From assembly GCA_003282225.1 (NCBI GenBank), contig QBZO01000007.1, positions 1 through 40,231 of the forward strand: a DNA stretch of 40,231 bases. Direction: 5' to 3'. Below are positions 1 to 9,702 of this stretch, in pieces. The translations under genes and the position numbers were made by a program. A model generated the notes under the pieces. It saw only the letters and a program-made list of their open reading frames with translations, made no database searches and had not been told where the DNA came from. Origin of the DNA: Prochlorococcus sp. AG-335-I21 (GTDB taxonomy: Bacteria; Cyanobacteriota; Cyanobacteriia; PCC-6307; Cyanobiaceae). Position 1 is the stretch's first letter, and each line of letters starts with the position of its first letter.

Positions 1-898
1 AGCTATCACTTGGATTTACAAAACATCCCTGACCTAAGATCATATTTCTATCACCATCACCATCACATGCAGCTCCAAAACTATAGGCTTTTTGAACTAA
101 TAACAAATCCGCCAATTTAGACGCATAAGTAAGATTTGGATCAGGATGTAAACCTCCAAAATCCTCTAGGGGTTTGCCATTCATGACACAAGCATCTACA
201 AGACCCATTTTTTCAACAAAAATATTTTTTGCATATGGACCAGTAACTGCATTCATAGCATCAAAAATCAAAGAGAAATCATTTTTAAGAAAATCACTTA
301 TTTGATCTAAATCAAAAATATTCTCCATTAAGTCTGAATAATCCTTTAATCCATCAATTATTTCTAATGAAGTTTCTCCAAACGAGAATACGCCACACTT
401 ATCTAAGTCTGGAATTTTAATATTACTAATTCTGTAACTCTTAAGTGATTGAGAACATTGGAATATTTGATCTGTAATTGACTCAGGAGCAGGTCCACCA
501 TTAGCAGTGTTTAATTTTACTCCGAAATCCCCGTCAATACCACCAGGATTATGACTTGCTGAAAGAATAATTCCTCCAATAGCCTTCTCTTTTCTAATCA
601 AATTAGATGTCGCAGGTGTAGATAATAAACCATTTTTTGGAATAATAACTTTTCCAACTTTATGAGCTACGCATATTTGGATAATCTTCTCGATTGCTTC
701 GATATTCCCATATCTACCATCCCCACCAACAACCAAAGTTGATCCTCGCAAATTATTAAGTGATTTAAAAATTGCCTCTATAAATATTTCCAAATAATGC
801 TCTTCTTTAAACCTTAAAGTACTTTTTCTTAACCCAGAAGTGCCTGGTTTCTGATCTAGAAAAGGATTGTCTATATTAATAACATTAACTTCAGTCAT
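1..898 (-). CDS. pgm: Phosphoglucomutase (alpha-D-glucose phosphate-specific), 5' part
   Basis: About 299 N-terminal residues are present; the gene runs off the left edge of the window. It interconverts glucose 1-phosphate and glucose 6-phosphate, linking glycogen or sucrose turnover to central metabolism. Visible motifs are the N-terminal KPGTSGLRK segment, the phosphoserine loop SASHNPGG and the metal-binding loop DGDGDR near the truncated end. These are diagnostic of the alpha-D-phosphohexomutase family. The start is the ATG at 896-898. It is the last gene of a minus-strand run after the DUF4912 gene and a 56-aa gene, with gaps of 16 and 33 bp, so co-transcription is likely. Phosphomannomutase is less likely because of the KPGTSGLR N-terminus and the ASHNPGG context. 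Confidence 0.9.
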   Translation of the reverse strand, partial: MTEVNVINIDNPFLDQKPGTSGLRKSTLRFKEEHYLEIFIEAIFKSLNNLRGSTLVVGGDGRYGNIEAIEKIIQICVAHKVGKVIIPKNGLLSTPATSNLIRKEKAIGGIILSASHNPGGIDGDFGVKLNTANGGPAPESITDQIFQCSQSLKSYRISNIKIPDLDKCGVFSFGETSLEIIDGLKDYSDLMENIFDLDQISDFLKNDFSLIFDAMNAVTGPYAKNIFVEKMGLVDACVMNGKPLEDFGGLHPDPNLTYASKLADLLLVQKAYSFGAACDGDGDRNMILGQGCFVNPSDS

Positions 899-931
899 AA
901 TTTCTATAAAACTTAGAAAAATCTAACTAAA

Positions 932-1102
932 TTAATGTGGCATTTCGGATGTTCTTAACATAGCGATAAACCATAAGGAGGAAATAACTAATGCACTTAG
1001 AATTCCATAATTTACTCCAAACTTAGAAATAGTAATAGGAACTATCAAAGGGAAACTCAAAGCTCCAAATAAAGGTGTAAAAGCAACAATTTTTTTTAGC
1101 AT
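932..1102 (-). CDS. 56-aa membrane protein, unknown function
   Basis: A short ORF with ATG at 1100-1102 and TAA at 932-934. The protein begins MLKKIVAFTPLFGALSF and ends LRTSEMPH. Two hydrophobic segments (about residues 4-25 and 31-50) predict a two-helix hairpin in the membrane, with a basic N-terminus and almost no soluble part. It sits 16 bp after the DUF4912 gene and 33 bp before pgm on the same strand, which supports a translated member of one transcription unit. I do not recognise a family. The codon use matches its neighbours, so it is probably real. Confidence 0.65.
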   Translation of the reverse strand: MLKKIVAFTPLFGALSFPLIVPITISKFGVNYGILSALVISSLWFIAMLRTSEMPH

Positions 1103-1118
1103 TAATATTATTATTTAT

Positions 1119-2225
1119 CTAAAACCATTCTTTCTCAGCATTATCTTTCTCATTTGTATCGTCAAGAGGAGTAACTCTATCAAATTTCATTGTAATACTT
1201 TTTTCTTGGTCACCAGAAGCATCAATAGCTTTAATTTCGTATTTTTGAGAGCCATCTCTAAAAGGAACTTGAAGCCTAAAAGTACCGTCAGCAGCTAAAG
1301 GAACTTCCTCTTCACCAATAGTTAATTTAGCAGATGGATCTGTTGCTCCATAAACAATTAATTCGGAGTCAGCAACTAACCAAAAAGATTTATTTTTAAC
1401 TATTCCACTACCTGATTCATTTAAGCCTGAAGACCATCGTCCTGCACCAGAATCGGTGAGATTTGAGTTTAAATTTTTTGAATTCATGTTTTCCATAAAT
1501 TCTTCAGAACCTACTTTTCTTCTTGTAGGAAAACTTGTTGCTGCCTGATATAAGCGCTCGTGCAAACCATTAGTTTCTTCAAACTTTGGGCTTTTCATAA
1601 TCAAAGGAGGCTCAGATGATGCAGGAGTATCTAAGTTAAAAGGAACAAATTTATCTAAAATCTGCTCTGAAGGCTGAGTACCTGGTACATGACTTAAAGA
1701 TGAAAAAGCTAATGACATCCATTTAAAGCCGTATTTGTAACCCAATTCAACCTTATAGTCCCTATCTGCTAAAGGAATGGGCAAATACCATTCGGTACTA
1801 TAACTATCTACAGTAATTTCTCTTAAAGTACCCTGATTTAGATTTCCTTCACCAATACCAGAAGCATCATATAAACGTAAACATAATTTATTAGCACCTA
1901 AAGACTGAGCTTTATCTCTATCACTTTCTGAGATTTGCCAAAATACATATGCCCATTCTGGATCTCTAGGCAAAAAAACTAGTTTTGTATTAACTTCTTG
2001 TTGTACTGGTTGTGAAGAAAGATCAGAGAATTTTGGAGGAGTATTTTTAGAGGAGGACTTAGTATATCCTTCAGGAGCATTTTGTTGATATTTATCAATG
2101 AGATCAATGAGTACAGCTTTTGTCTTTCTGCTGTATAAAGGGACCGATAATTTACTAGCTTCTCGTCGCAATTGTCTGAGGGTTAGACTAAGTAAATATT
2201 CTTTATTCTTGATCCCATCAACCAC
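1119..2225 (-). CDS. DUF4912 domain protein with SAP/Rho-N-like N-terminus
   Basis: 368 aa, GTG start at 2223-2225 preceded by GGAG eight bases upstream, which decides the start. Residues 10-48 (LTLRQLRREASKL...LIDLIDKYQ) resemble a SAP or Rho N-terminal helical extension that binds nucleic acid. Residues about 80-190 carry the DUF4912 signature: LPRDPEWAYVFWQIS, then LCLRLYDASG, then a VELGYK strand. A Ser/Asn-rich linker follows, then a second beta-rich segment (about 280-350) containing SELIVYGATDP and FRLQVPFRDG, typical of cyanobacterial DUF4912 proteins. Function is unknown. The first domain suggests nucleic-acid contact, but that is inference. Confidence 0.8.
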   Translation of the reverse strand: MVDGIKNKEYLLSLTLRQLRREASKLSVPLYSRKTKAVLIDLIDKYQQNAPEGYTKSSSKNTPPKFSDLSSQPVQQEVNTKLVFLPRDPEWAYVFWQISESDRDKAQSLGANKLCLRLYDASGIGEGNLNQGTLREITVDSYSTEWYLPIPLADRDYKVELGYKYGFKWMSLAFSSLSHVPGTQPSEQILDKFVPFNLDTPASSEPPLIMKSPKFEETNGLHERLYQAATSFPTRRKVGSEEFMENMNSKNLNSNLTDSGAGRWSSGLNESGSGIVKNKSFWLVADSELIVYGATDPSAKLTIGEEEVPLAADGTFRLQVPFRDGSQKYEIKAIDASGDQEKSITMKFDRVTPLDDTNEKDNAEKEWF

Positions 2226-2489
2226 TTTTAAAACTCCATAAATTGCATGGGATCAGTATGTTCTTTTTTTTTGCAGTTTGGGTGACATTAATGGCAGTCG
2301 TCAGGATCTTCTGACTACTTTAAATTTTAAAAATTTTACAACTTTCTTATAAGTAACTGGTATAAGTGAATTTTAATGAAATCTAGAAATCTATAACTTG
2401 TAAATTAATTTTCTATTTTTTTAAATTTTATTACCTTGAATTGTTAAGAACTCAACAAAAATATATTTTTTCTTCGGGATCGCTTCATA
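2226..2489. other. 264-bp AT-rich intergenic region upstream of the DUF4912 gene
   Basis: This gap between the 120-aa gene and the DUF4912 gene (both minus strand) should hold the DUF4912 promoter. It contains a short stem (GTCAG-GATCTT-CTGAC, 2305-2320 region) without a convincing T-tract. No RNA gene or supported ORF is seen. Confidence 0.4.
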
Positions 2490-2852
2490 TTAATTTTCCT
2501 GATTTTGCTCAACTAAAGTGATTAAATCATCAAGATTCAATTCTTTGAAATTTTTGTCAATACTCTTAGAAAAAATGTTTATTTTTTTTGCAGCAGAAGA
2601 CATTTGTTCATAAAAAAGTTGATTGAAATTTTTATCATTAAACTTCTGGGATTTTTTTTCACACCATTGCTTAAGCAGTTCATCTTCTTCAAAAAAAGAT
2701 TTTTCATCTTTACCGATTTCCTTGAAGATTTCAAGACAATGAGCAAGTAATCGAACATGATGCTTTTTAATTATTGGTAAATTCAGTTGATCTATATTTT
2801 TCACGATCTCATCGCTTAACGGACTTAGAAAAGAATTTGTTTGATTAGACAT
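2490..2852 (-). CDS. Conserved-looking 120-aa helical protein divergent from sufB
   Basis: ATG start at 2850-2852. The protein is soluble, acidic and helix-rich, with two cysteines (LLAHCLEIF and LKQWCEKK) and no recognisable domain. It is transcribed away from sufBCDS across a 97-bp gap. In many cyanobacteria that place is held by SufR, a roughly 210-aa repressor with a helix-turn-helix and a C-terminal Fe-S cysteine set. This protein is about half that length and I see neither feature, so I do not call it SufR. A role in Fe-S regulation is suggested only by position. Confidence 0.7.
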   Translation of the reverse strand: MSNQTNSFLSPLSDEIVKNIDQLNLPIIKKHHVRLLAHCLEIFKEIGKDEKSFFEEDELLKQWCEKKSQKFNDKNFNQLFYEQMSSAAKKINIFSKSIDKNFKELNLDDLITLVEQNQEN

Positions 2853-2949
2853 TAATTTTTTAATTTAATTAAAGATAAAAACTCAATATTGGGCATATAT
2901 TTAGCTAAAGTATAGAAAACTAATTGTAATAGATTAATTTATAGAAATT
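2853..2949. promoter_or_regulatory. Divergent promoter region of sufBCDS
   Basis: A 97-bp AT-rich spacer between two divergent genes must contain the sufB promoter. TATAGA at 2911-2916 is a plausible -10 hexamer for the plus strand. No clear inverted repeat that could serve as a SufR operator was found by eye. Confidence 0.35.
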
Positions 2950-4392
2950 ATGGTAAGTGAAAATTTAGTTAAAGATGTCGTATCTGAACCATACAAATAT
3001 GGTTTCGTTACCGATATCGAAACTGAAAAGATTTCCAAAGGGCTAAATGAAGATACAATTCGATTAATTTCAGAAAAAAAAGAAGAGCCTGAATATCTTC
3101 TTAATTTCAGACTTAATGCCTTTCGGAAATGGCAAAAAATGGAAGAGCCTAACTGGGCAGACCTAGGTTACAAAAAGATTAATTATCAAGATATAATTTA
3201 TTATTCTGCACCTAAACAAAAAGAAAAGATTTCTAGCTTAGATGAAGTTGATCCCAAGCTCCTAGAAACTTTTGATAAATTAGGAATCCCTCTAACTGAA
3301 CAAAAAAAACTTACAAACGTTGCTGTTGATGCAGTATTCGATAGTGTATCTATTGCAACAACCTTCCGAAAAGAACTTGCTGAGCATGGAGTAATATTTT
3401 GTTCTATAAGTGAAGCAGTAAAAGATCACTCGAATTTAATAGAAAAATACTTAGGTTCTGTTGTACCAGCTAATGATAACTATTTTGCTGCATTAAACTC
3501 TGCTGTTTTTAGTGATGGTTCATTCGTTTACATCCCAAAAGGAGTTAAATGTCCGATGGATCTCTCATCGTATTTTAGAATCAATAGTGGAGATTCTGGT
3601 CAGTTTGAAAGAACTTTAATTATTGCAGAAGAATCTAGCTCCGTTAGCTACCTTGAAGGATGTACAGCTCCAATGTTTGATACGAATACTCTGCACGCAG
3701 CGGTAGTTGAACTTATTACCTTAGACGACGCCTCAATTAAATATTCAACAGTACAAAATTGGTATGCTGGAAATGAAGAAGGAGTTGGAGGAATCTTTAA
3801 TTTTGTCACGAAAAGGGGGAAATGTTTAGGTAAGAGAAGTAAAATTAGTTGGTCTCAAGTTGAAACGGGCTCTGCTATTACATGGAAATATCCTAGCTGT
3901 ATTCTTTTAGGAGAAGAATCGGTAGGGGAATTTTATTCTGTAGCTCTTACTAATAACCTTCAACAAGCCGATACAGGTACAAAAATGATTCATATCGGTC
4001 CAAGAACTAAATCAACAATAGTTAGTAAAGGAATTAGTGCTGGCAATTCAATTAATAGTTACAGAGGTCTCGTAAAAATGGGTTCAAAAGCCTCTGGATC
4101 TAGAAATTATAGTCAATGTGATTCAATGTTAATAGGCGATCAAGCTGCTGCGAATACATTTCCTTATATTCAATCTCAACAACCAAATTCAGAAATTGAG
4201 CATGAAGCAAGTACGTGTAGAATTTCTGAAGATCAACTTTTTTATTTACAAAGCAGAGGTATTGAATTTGAAGAGGCTGTATCAATGATGGTAAGTGGCT
4301 TTTGTAGAGATGTATTCAATCAACTACCAATGGAATTTGCGGCTGAAGCCGATAAGCTGCTTGCCCTCAAATTAGAAGGTTCCGTTGGATAA
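2950..4392 (+). CDS. sufB: Fe-S cluster assembly scaffold SufB
   Basis: 480 aa, the usual length for cyanobacterial SufB. It is the scaffold subunit of the SufBCD complex, on which Fe-S clusters are built from sulfur delivered by SufS. Conserved segments include [24 protein letters not shown] (Cys238), [14 protein letters not shown], the SQCDSMLIG cysteine (Cys390, corresponding to the essential C-terminal cysteine of SufB) and EHEAST (His418). ATG start at 2950; no strong Shine-Dalgarno is visible, as is common in this genome. First gene of sufBCDS, followed by sufC after 21 bp. No SufE is encoded here. The assignment is secure. Confidence 0.97.
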   Translation: MVSENLVKDVVSEPYKYGFVTDIETEKISKGLNEDTIRLISEKKEEPEYLLNFRLNAFRKWQKMEEPNWADLGYKKINYQDIIYYSAPKQKEKISSLDEVDPKLLETFDKLGIPLTEQKKLTNVAVDAVFDSVSIATTFRKELAEHGVIFCSISEAVKDHSNLIEKYLGSVVPANDNYFAALNSAVFSDGSFVYIPKGVKCPMDLSSYFRINSGDSGQFERTLIIAEESSSVSYLEGCTAPMFDTNTLHAAVVELITLDDASIKYSTVQNWYAGNEEGVGGIFNFVTKRGKCLGKRSKISWSQVETGSAITWKYPSCILLGEESVGEFYSVALTNNLQQADTGTKMIHIGPRTKSTIVSKGISAGNSINSYRGLVKMGSKASGSRNYSQCDSMLIGDQAAANTFPYIQSQQPNSEIEHEASTCRISEDQLFYLQSRGIEFEEAVSMMVSGFCRDVFNQLPMEFAAEADKLLALKLEGSVG

Positions 4393-4413
4393 TCAATTAA
4401 TTTCCAAAGTGCG

Positions 4414-5196
4414 ATGCAAAGCAAAACGAAAGAATTAGATCCAATATTAGAAGTAAATAATCTTTTTGCATCTATAGAAAATCTTCCTATTTTAAAAGGG
4501 GTGAGTATTTCAGTTAATCCTGGCGAAATTCACGCAATCATGGGAAGAAATGGATGTGGGAAAAGTACTCTTTCCAAAATTATTGCGGGTCATCCATCGT
4601 ACAAAATAACTAAAGGCGAAATAAAATTTATAGGAAATGATATTCAGTCCCTAGAACCAGAAGAGAGAGCTCAATCTGGAATTTTTCTTGGTTTTCAATA
4701 TCCAATCGAAATTCCTGGAGTAAGTAATCTAGAATTTCTTAGAGTTGCGACAAATGCAAGAAGAAAATTTCTCAATAAAGAAGAACTAGATACTTTTGAT
4801 TTTGAAGACTTAGTAAAAGAAAAACTTAACTTAGTCAAAATGGATTCTGCCTTTTTATCGAGGAGTATTAATCAAGGGTTTTCAGGTGGGGAAAAGAAAA
4901 GGAATGAAATATTACAAATGGCATTATTAGAACCAAAAATTGCAATTTTGGATGAAACCGACTCAGGTCTAGATATTGATGCACTTAGAATAGTTGCCTC
5001 AGGCATAAAGAAGATATCTAATAAACAAACCGGAATTATATTAATCACTCACTATCAAAGGTTACTAGAGGAAATACAACCTGACTATGTTCATGTAATG
5101 TCTGACGGTCAAATTATAAAAACTGGAGAAAGTGATCTTGCCCTAGAACTTGAGAAAAATGGATATGAATGGACTGATAATTTTGTAAAAGAGTAA
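4414..5196 (+). CDS. sufC: Fe-S assembly ATPase SufC
   Basis: 260-aa ABC-type ATPase of the SufBCD complex; ATP hydrolysis drives rearrangement of SufB-SufD during cluster assembly. Walker A is GRNGCGKST (44-52), the ABC signature SGGEKKR is at 157-163, Walker B KIAILDE at 175-181 followed by the SufC-typical [10 protein letters not shown], and the H-loop ITHYQRLL has His213. There are no membrane segments, as expected for a soluble assembly ATPase. ATG at 4414. It lies 21 bp after sufB and 7 bp before sufD. Confidence 0.97.
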   Translation: MQSKTKELDPILEVNNLFASIENLPILKGVSISVNPGEIHAIMGRNGCGKSTLSKIIAGHPSYKITKGEIKFIGNDIQSLEPEERAQSGIFLGFQYPIEIPGVSNLEFLRVATNARRKFLNKEELDTFDFEDLVKEKLNLVKMDSAFLSRSINQGFSGGEKKRNEILQMALLEPKIAILDETDSGLDIDALRIVASGIKKISNKQTGIILITHYQRLLEEIQPDYVHVMSDGQIIKTGESDLALELEKNGYEWTDNFVKE

Positions 5197-5203
5197 TAAA
5201 TCA

Positions 5204-6415
5204 ATGCAAATTATTGAAGAAATTAAAAATAATGAATTAATTAGTAATCCATCTGAGATACAAAAAATTTGTCTTGATAAATTAAAATTAAATCCATTAC
5301 CAAATATAAAAAGTGAATACTGGAGACTTTCCAATAAATCCAAATTCTCAAGATTTTTAGATCATTCAAATAAAAATAAAGAATCTAAAATTAATCTCCC
5401 ATATAAAAAAGCATCTGAAAATATAATTAGACTGATAATAGGCGAGAATAACTCAATCAATTTAGAAGAAGAAAATTATTCAATAAAAGAATTAAGAGAG
5501 ATAGAAGTAGTTGATTTTATTAAAAAAAATATATCTAATGTTAATCCAAATGATCATTGGAGTGACCTACTAAATCATTGTTTAAGTTCTAAAGAAAACA
5601 TCTTAGGTTTAAATATTTCTGGTAATAAAATCCCTCCTCTTGAGATATTTAGTGCTTCCTCACCTGACTCTTTAAATGCTAAAACACTTATTTTATTCTT
5701 TGAAAAGAATTCAAAAGTAGATTTATTGCAAATTAATCAAGGAAACGAAAATTCTTCACTATCTCAATCAACTTATTTCTGTTTAGAAGAAAATACTTCG
5801 GTAAATCATGGTGTAGTTTCTTATGGAGAAAGCAAATCTAATTTATTAAATTCTTTAAATGTAATGCAAAAGGCACAAAGTGAATACAGCTTAGCTTCAT
5901 TACATTTCAAATTAAATTATGCAAGATTTGAAATCAGTATTAATCAATTAGACGGGAATGCTAAAACAAATATAAAAGGAATACAAATAACAAAAAATAA
6001 CGACCAAATAGCTACTTATACACAGATGAAATTTAACGGCCCTAATGGATTTTTAAATCAAATTAATAAATCCTTAGCAGATGGTAAATCACATGCTGTC
6101 TTTGAGGGATCCATCATTGTTCCCAAAATTGCACAAAAGACCGATGCGTCTCAATTGAGCAGAAATATACTTTTATCTAGACACGCAAAAATAGATACTA
6201 AACCGCAGTTAGAAATAATTGCTGATGACGTAAAATGCAAACATGGTGCAACAATTTCACAATTAAATGAAGAAGAAATTTTCTATATGAGATCTAGAGG
6301 ACTCACGTTAGCAGAAGCTAGTAAACTACAATTAAGTTCTTACATACAAGAAATTATTTCAAGTATTCCTATTTCAAAAGATAGATGGGATTTGCTGGAT
6401 AAAATTTTAAAATAA
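5204..6415 (+). CDS. sufD: Fe-S assembly protein SufD
   Basis: 403 aa. It is the SufB paralogue that completes the SufBCD complex and is needed for iron acquisition in studied systems. The N-terminal half is lysine/asparagine-rich and poorly conserved; the C-terminal half shows the SufB/SufD core: FEGSIIVPKIAQKTDASQLS, ADDVKCKHGATISQL and FYMRSRGL. The His in KCKHGA corresponds to the conserved histidine of SufD. ATG at 5204, 7 bp after sufC, and 5 bp before sufS. Placement in sufBCDS confirms identity. Confidence 0.94.
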   Translation: MQIIEEIKNNELISNPSEIQKICLDKLKLNPLPNIKSEYWRLSNKSKFSRFLDHSNKNKESKINLPYKKASENIIRLIIGENNSINLEEENYSIKELREIEVVDFIKKNISNVNPNDHWSDLLNHCLSSKENILGLNISGNKIPPLEIFSASSPDSLNAKTLILFFEKNSKVDLLQINQGNENSSLSQSTYFCLEENTSVNHGVVSYGESKSNLLNSLNVMQKAQSEYSLASLHFKLNYARFEISINQLDGNAKTNIKGIQITKNNDQIATYTQMKFNGPNGFLNQINKSLADGKSHAVFEGSIIVPKIAQKTDASQLSRNILLSRHAKIDTKPQLEIIADDVKCKHGATISQLNEEEIFYMRSRGLTLAEASKLQLSSYIQEIISSIPISKDRWDLLDKILK

Positions 6416-6420
6416 AATTA

Positions 6421-7698
6421 ATGGAAACAATTAAAAATTTCCCAAAAATAGATAAAAAAAACTTTGCTCTAATAGATAAAAAAGACTTTCCTTTATTAGA
6501 CAATAATTCTAAAAGCCAAAATACGATTATTTATCTCGATCATGCTGCAACAACCCAAAAACCTATCCAAGTTCTTGAAAAAATTGACGAATATTATAAA
6601 AACTTCAATGCAAATGTTCACAGAGGTGCACATCAATTAAGTACCAAAGCAACAGAAGAGTTTGAGAATTCAAGATCTTTAATTGCTAAATATATTAATG
6701 CTAATTCAACAAAAGAAATAATTTTTACAAGGAATGCAACTGAAGCCATAAATCTGGTAGCTAGATCATGGGGAGAATTTACTTTAAAAGAGAATGATGA
6801 AATTCTTCTATCAATAATGGAGCATCATAGTAATATTGTTCCATGGCAAATGATAGCTGCAAAAAACAAATGTAAACTGAGATTTGTGGGCATAGATCAA
6901 AACGAAAGATTAGATATAAATGATTTCAAATCCAAATTAACTACTAAAACAAAACTAGTAAGTTTATTGCACATAAGTAACACCTTAGGGTGCTGTAATC
7001 CAATAAAAGAAATAACTAAATTAGCTAAGGATAAAGGTTCTTTAGTTCTGCTTGATGCTTGTCAAAGTTTAGCCCATCAAAAGATAGATATTCATGAACT
7101 AGGTATAGATTTTTTAGCCGGTTCAGGACATAAATTATGTGGCCCAACAGGCATAGGTTTCTTATGGTCCAAAAAAGAAATTTTAGAAAACATCCCTCCG
7201 TTTTTTGGTGGTGGTGAAATGATTCAAGATGTTTTTGAAGAGAAAAGTACTTGGGCTGAACTTCCTCATAAATTTGAAGCTGGTACTCCAGCTATTGCAG
7301 AAGCAATAGGATTAGCTGCAGCGATTAATTACATTAATAATATTGGGTTAGATCGTATTAGTGAGTATGAAAAAGAAATTACAAATTATTTATTTGAAAA
7401 ATTAAATCAAATAGAGGATCTTGAAATAATAGGTCCTTCTCCAGAAATAGATCCCAATAGAGCTTCATTGGCAACATTTTATGTAAAAGAAATACATTCA
7501 AATGACATCGCTGAAATCCTTGATTCTAAAGGGATTTGCATAAGAAGTGGACATCATTGTTGTCAACCTCTGCATAGACATATCGGAATTAATTCAACAG
7601 CTAGAGTGAGTATGAACTTCACAACTACCAAAGAAGATATCAATACTTTTATCGAAAAACTTGAGGAAACTATTAGTTTTTTAAAACTGTATTCTTAA
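6421..7698 (+). CDS. sufS: Cysteine desulfurase SufS
   Basis: 425-aa group II cysteine desulfurase that removes sulfur from cysteine (also acts on selenocysteine) and passes it to the SufBCD scaffold. PLP-binding lysine is K238 in GSGHKLCGP; His135 in MEHHSN stacks on PLP; the active-site cysteine is Cys380 in SGHHCCQPLH, followed by a second Cys381. The N-terminus carries a short extension with a repeated DKKxFxLxD pattern (residues 11-27) before the usual YLDHAATTQKP start of the fold. The 3' end overlaps the convergent peptidase gene by 4 bp. Confidence 0.96.
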   Translation: METIKNFPKIDKKNFALIDKKDFPLLDNNSKSQNTIIYLDHAATTQKPIQVLEKIDEYYKNFNANVHRGAHQLSTKATEEFENSRSLIAKYINANSTKEIIFTRNATEAINLVARSWGEFTLKENDEILLSIMEHHSNIVPWQMIAAKNKCKLRFVGIDQNERLDINDFKSKLTTKTKLVSLLHISNTLGCCNPIKEITKLAKDKGSLVLLDACQSLAHQKIDIHELGIDFLAGSGHKLCGPTGIGFLWSKKEILENIPPFFGGGEMIQDVFEEKSTWAELPHKFEAGTPAIAEAIGLAAAINYINNIGLDRISEYEKEITNYLFEKLNQIEDLEIIGPSPEIDPNRASLATFYVKEIHSNDIAEILDSKGICIRSGHHCCQPLHRHIGINSTARVSMNFTTTKEDINTFIEKLEETISFLKLYS

Positions 7699-9623
7699 AT
7701 ATTTAAAGTTTTCCGCAAAAACTGCTGAGTTTTAATAATAACTTGTTTTTTATTATCAGCATTTTTAAAACCATGCCCTTCATTATCAAAAATTATTACT
7801 TCTGAATTTTTATTATTTTTAAGAAGTATTTCTTTGATTTGTAAGGTTTTTTTGTATGAAATAACTAAATCTTTTTTTCCATGAAATAATAAAACTGGTT
7901 TTTTTAATTGATAAATTTTATAAATTGGTGATCGAAGTTGATACTCATTACGAAATTTTGAATATCTACCTATAAGAGAATTTAAATATCCTTTCTCAAA
8001 TCTATGAGTTTGTTGATGCATATCGTTTAAATCAAGAACAGGATATTTACAAATCGCCACTTTAAACAAATCACCTTCACATAAAGCATTTATTGCAGTT
8101 AAACCACCAGCACTATTACCTAAAATTGCGACTTTAGTGCTATCAACTAAATTTAACCTAATTAAATCAAGTACCAATGCCTTACAGTCGTATGAATCAA
8201 GAATACCCCATTTATAATTTAATCTCTCCCTGTACTCTCTTCCAAAACCCGAGGAACCTCCATAATTCACTTCCGCAACTGTAAATCCTTTCGAAGTCCA
8301 ATACTGTACTTCCGAATTTAAAGACCCATCAAAGCAAGTAGTAGGTCCACTATGTGCCTTAACAATTAATGGTGACTTAATAAACCTTTCAAGAAGAGGC
8401 TTATAAATAAAAGAATGTGTGGGTTGATTATTAAAACCTTTAAACCAAAAAGATTCTGGTCTTGCATATTCATTTACTGACTCGAAGGAGATCTCATTTA
8501 ATAATTTAGTTTGGCTTTTCTCTTCAAAATCATACTCAAATAATTCATCGAAATAATCAAAACTACCACCTCTAATAACTAATTTTTGATCCCAAACATC
8601 TAAATCACTTATTGAACAAAATGGTAATTTGAGTTCTTGAATACATTCACAGTTCTGATAATGTTCTAGTACCCAATTATTATCTTTTTTGGCAATACAA
8701 AATAAATTTTTAATATTTCCAGAAAAAAATGAAATTCCAGAAACCCACTGAGGGGATCCATACTCAGTCAGAGATTTTATTATTCTTTTTTTGAGAATAA
8801 TATTTTTAATATCAGTTACATCGAGAAATAATAAATTCCACCAGCCCGTACTATCTTCAGAACAGACTAAAATATTCTCACTCATCCAGTAAGGTTGAAA
8901 GAAAGAAACATTTTTCTCCTCATTAACCAATTTATTAGAAAATTTTTTTATTTTTTGTATCTCTCCATCATTATCAATAATTGCAAAAAAGAGATCATTT
9001 CTTTCCCAAGGCATGGAGGCAGCATTCCACTCTATCCAGGAAAATAAATCAGCTGAGATATTAGAAGATAAATTACCAGCAAAATTATCAAATTTTTTTA
9101 ATATACGAATTTCTTGTTTAGTATTATTTAAATTTAACGAGAATAAATAATCTCTATGTTTTATCTCACATAAACCGTATAAAAGATTGTTTTTAGAAAT
9201 AACAAATGAAGTATCAAAATTAATTTTCATTGACTCAGTAAGTTGTCTTGGTTCCATATCGCATAGCAGATATTCATTTTGATTTTTAGGTACTTTTTCT
9301 TGGACTCTTAAAATTTGCAACCACATTGCCTTTGAGAGCTGATCGACCCATATCAAATAGATTTGATCATTTACCTCTATACATTGATATGATTTCCCCC
9401 CATAACCATGAAAATTGCTTTTAATATAGAAATTATCGCCCGTTAATTTTTGTGGAATTGCATTTTTATCATTAAATGGTTTAGAAAAAATAGCATTTTT
9501 ATGTGTTTGATCATCAGGAATAATATCAACCCAGAAGATCATATTCTTGATAAGAGATAATTCTTTAAAAGATATATTTTTTTTATCAATTTGCTTAATT
9601 TTTAAATTCTTAGCATTATTCAT
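7695..9623 (-). CDS. S9-family prolyl oligopeptidase-like serine peptidase
   Basis: 642 aa, ATG at 9621-9623. The N-terminal two thirds form a repeat-rich beta-propeller-like region; the C-terminal third is an alpha/beta hydrolase. The catalytic triad is visible: Ser504 in GNSAGG, Asp585 in HGKKDLVIS and His617 in NEGHGF. The VNYGGSSGFGREYRERL segment before the nucleophile is typical of acylaminoacyl-peptidase/dipeptidyl-peptidase IV-like enzymes. No signal peptide is seen, so it is probably cytosolic and clears short peptides. Exact substrate is not predictable. It converges on sufS with a 4-bp overlap and no room for a separate terminator. Confidence 0.88.
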   Translation of the reverse strand: MNNAKNLKIKQIDKKNISFKELSLIKNMIFWVDIIPDDQTHKNAIFSKPFNDKNAIPQKLTGDNFYIKSNFHGYGGKSYQCIEVNDQIYLIWVDQLSKAMWLQILRVQEKVPKNQNEYLLCDMEPRQLTESMKINFDTSFVISKNNLLYGLCEIKHRDYLFSLNLNNTKQEIRILKKFDNFAGNLSSNISADLFSWIEWNAASMPWERNDLFFAIIDNDGEIQKIKKFSNKLVNEEKNVSFFQPYWMSENILVCSEDSTGWWNLLFLDVTDIKNIILKKRIIKSLTEYGSPQWVSGISFFSGNIKNLFCIAKKDNNWVLEHYQNCECIQELKLPFCSISDLDVWDQKLVIRGGSFDYFDELFEYDFEEKSQTKLLNEISFESVNEYARPESFWFKGFNNQPTHSFIYKPLLERFIKSPLIVKAHSGPTTCFDGSLNSEVQYWTSKGFTVAEVNYGGSSGFGREYRERLNYKWGILDSYDCKALVLDLIRLNLVDSTKVAILGNSAGGLTAINALCEGDLFKVAICKYPVLDLNDMHQQTHRFEKGYLNSLIGRYSKFRNEYQLRSPIYKIYQLKKPVLLFHGKKDLVISYKKTLQIKEILLKNNKNSEVIIFDNEGHGFKNADNKKQVIIKTQQFLRKTLNI

Positions 9624-9702
9624 TTAGAAAGTTTATTTAAAGATGAATTTAAAGTGCTAGTATTTTTATAGCTTAACTGTTGAGTAAATATTTTTTTTTA
9701 CC

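Noticed and set aside
2247-2315. 22-aa plus-strand ORF (MGSVCSFFFAV...)
   Set aside because: Too short, no ribosome site, and it lies in the upstream region of the DUF4912 gene; it does not match PetN or other known small thylakoid subunits.
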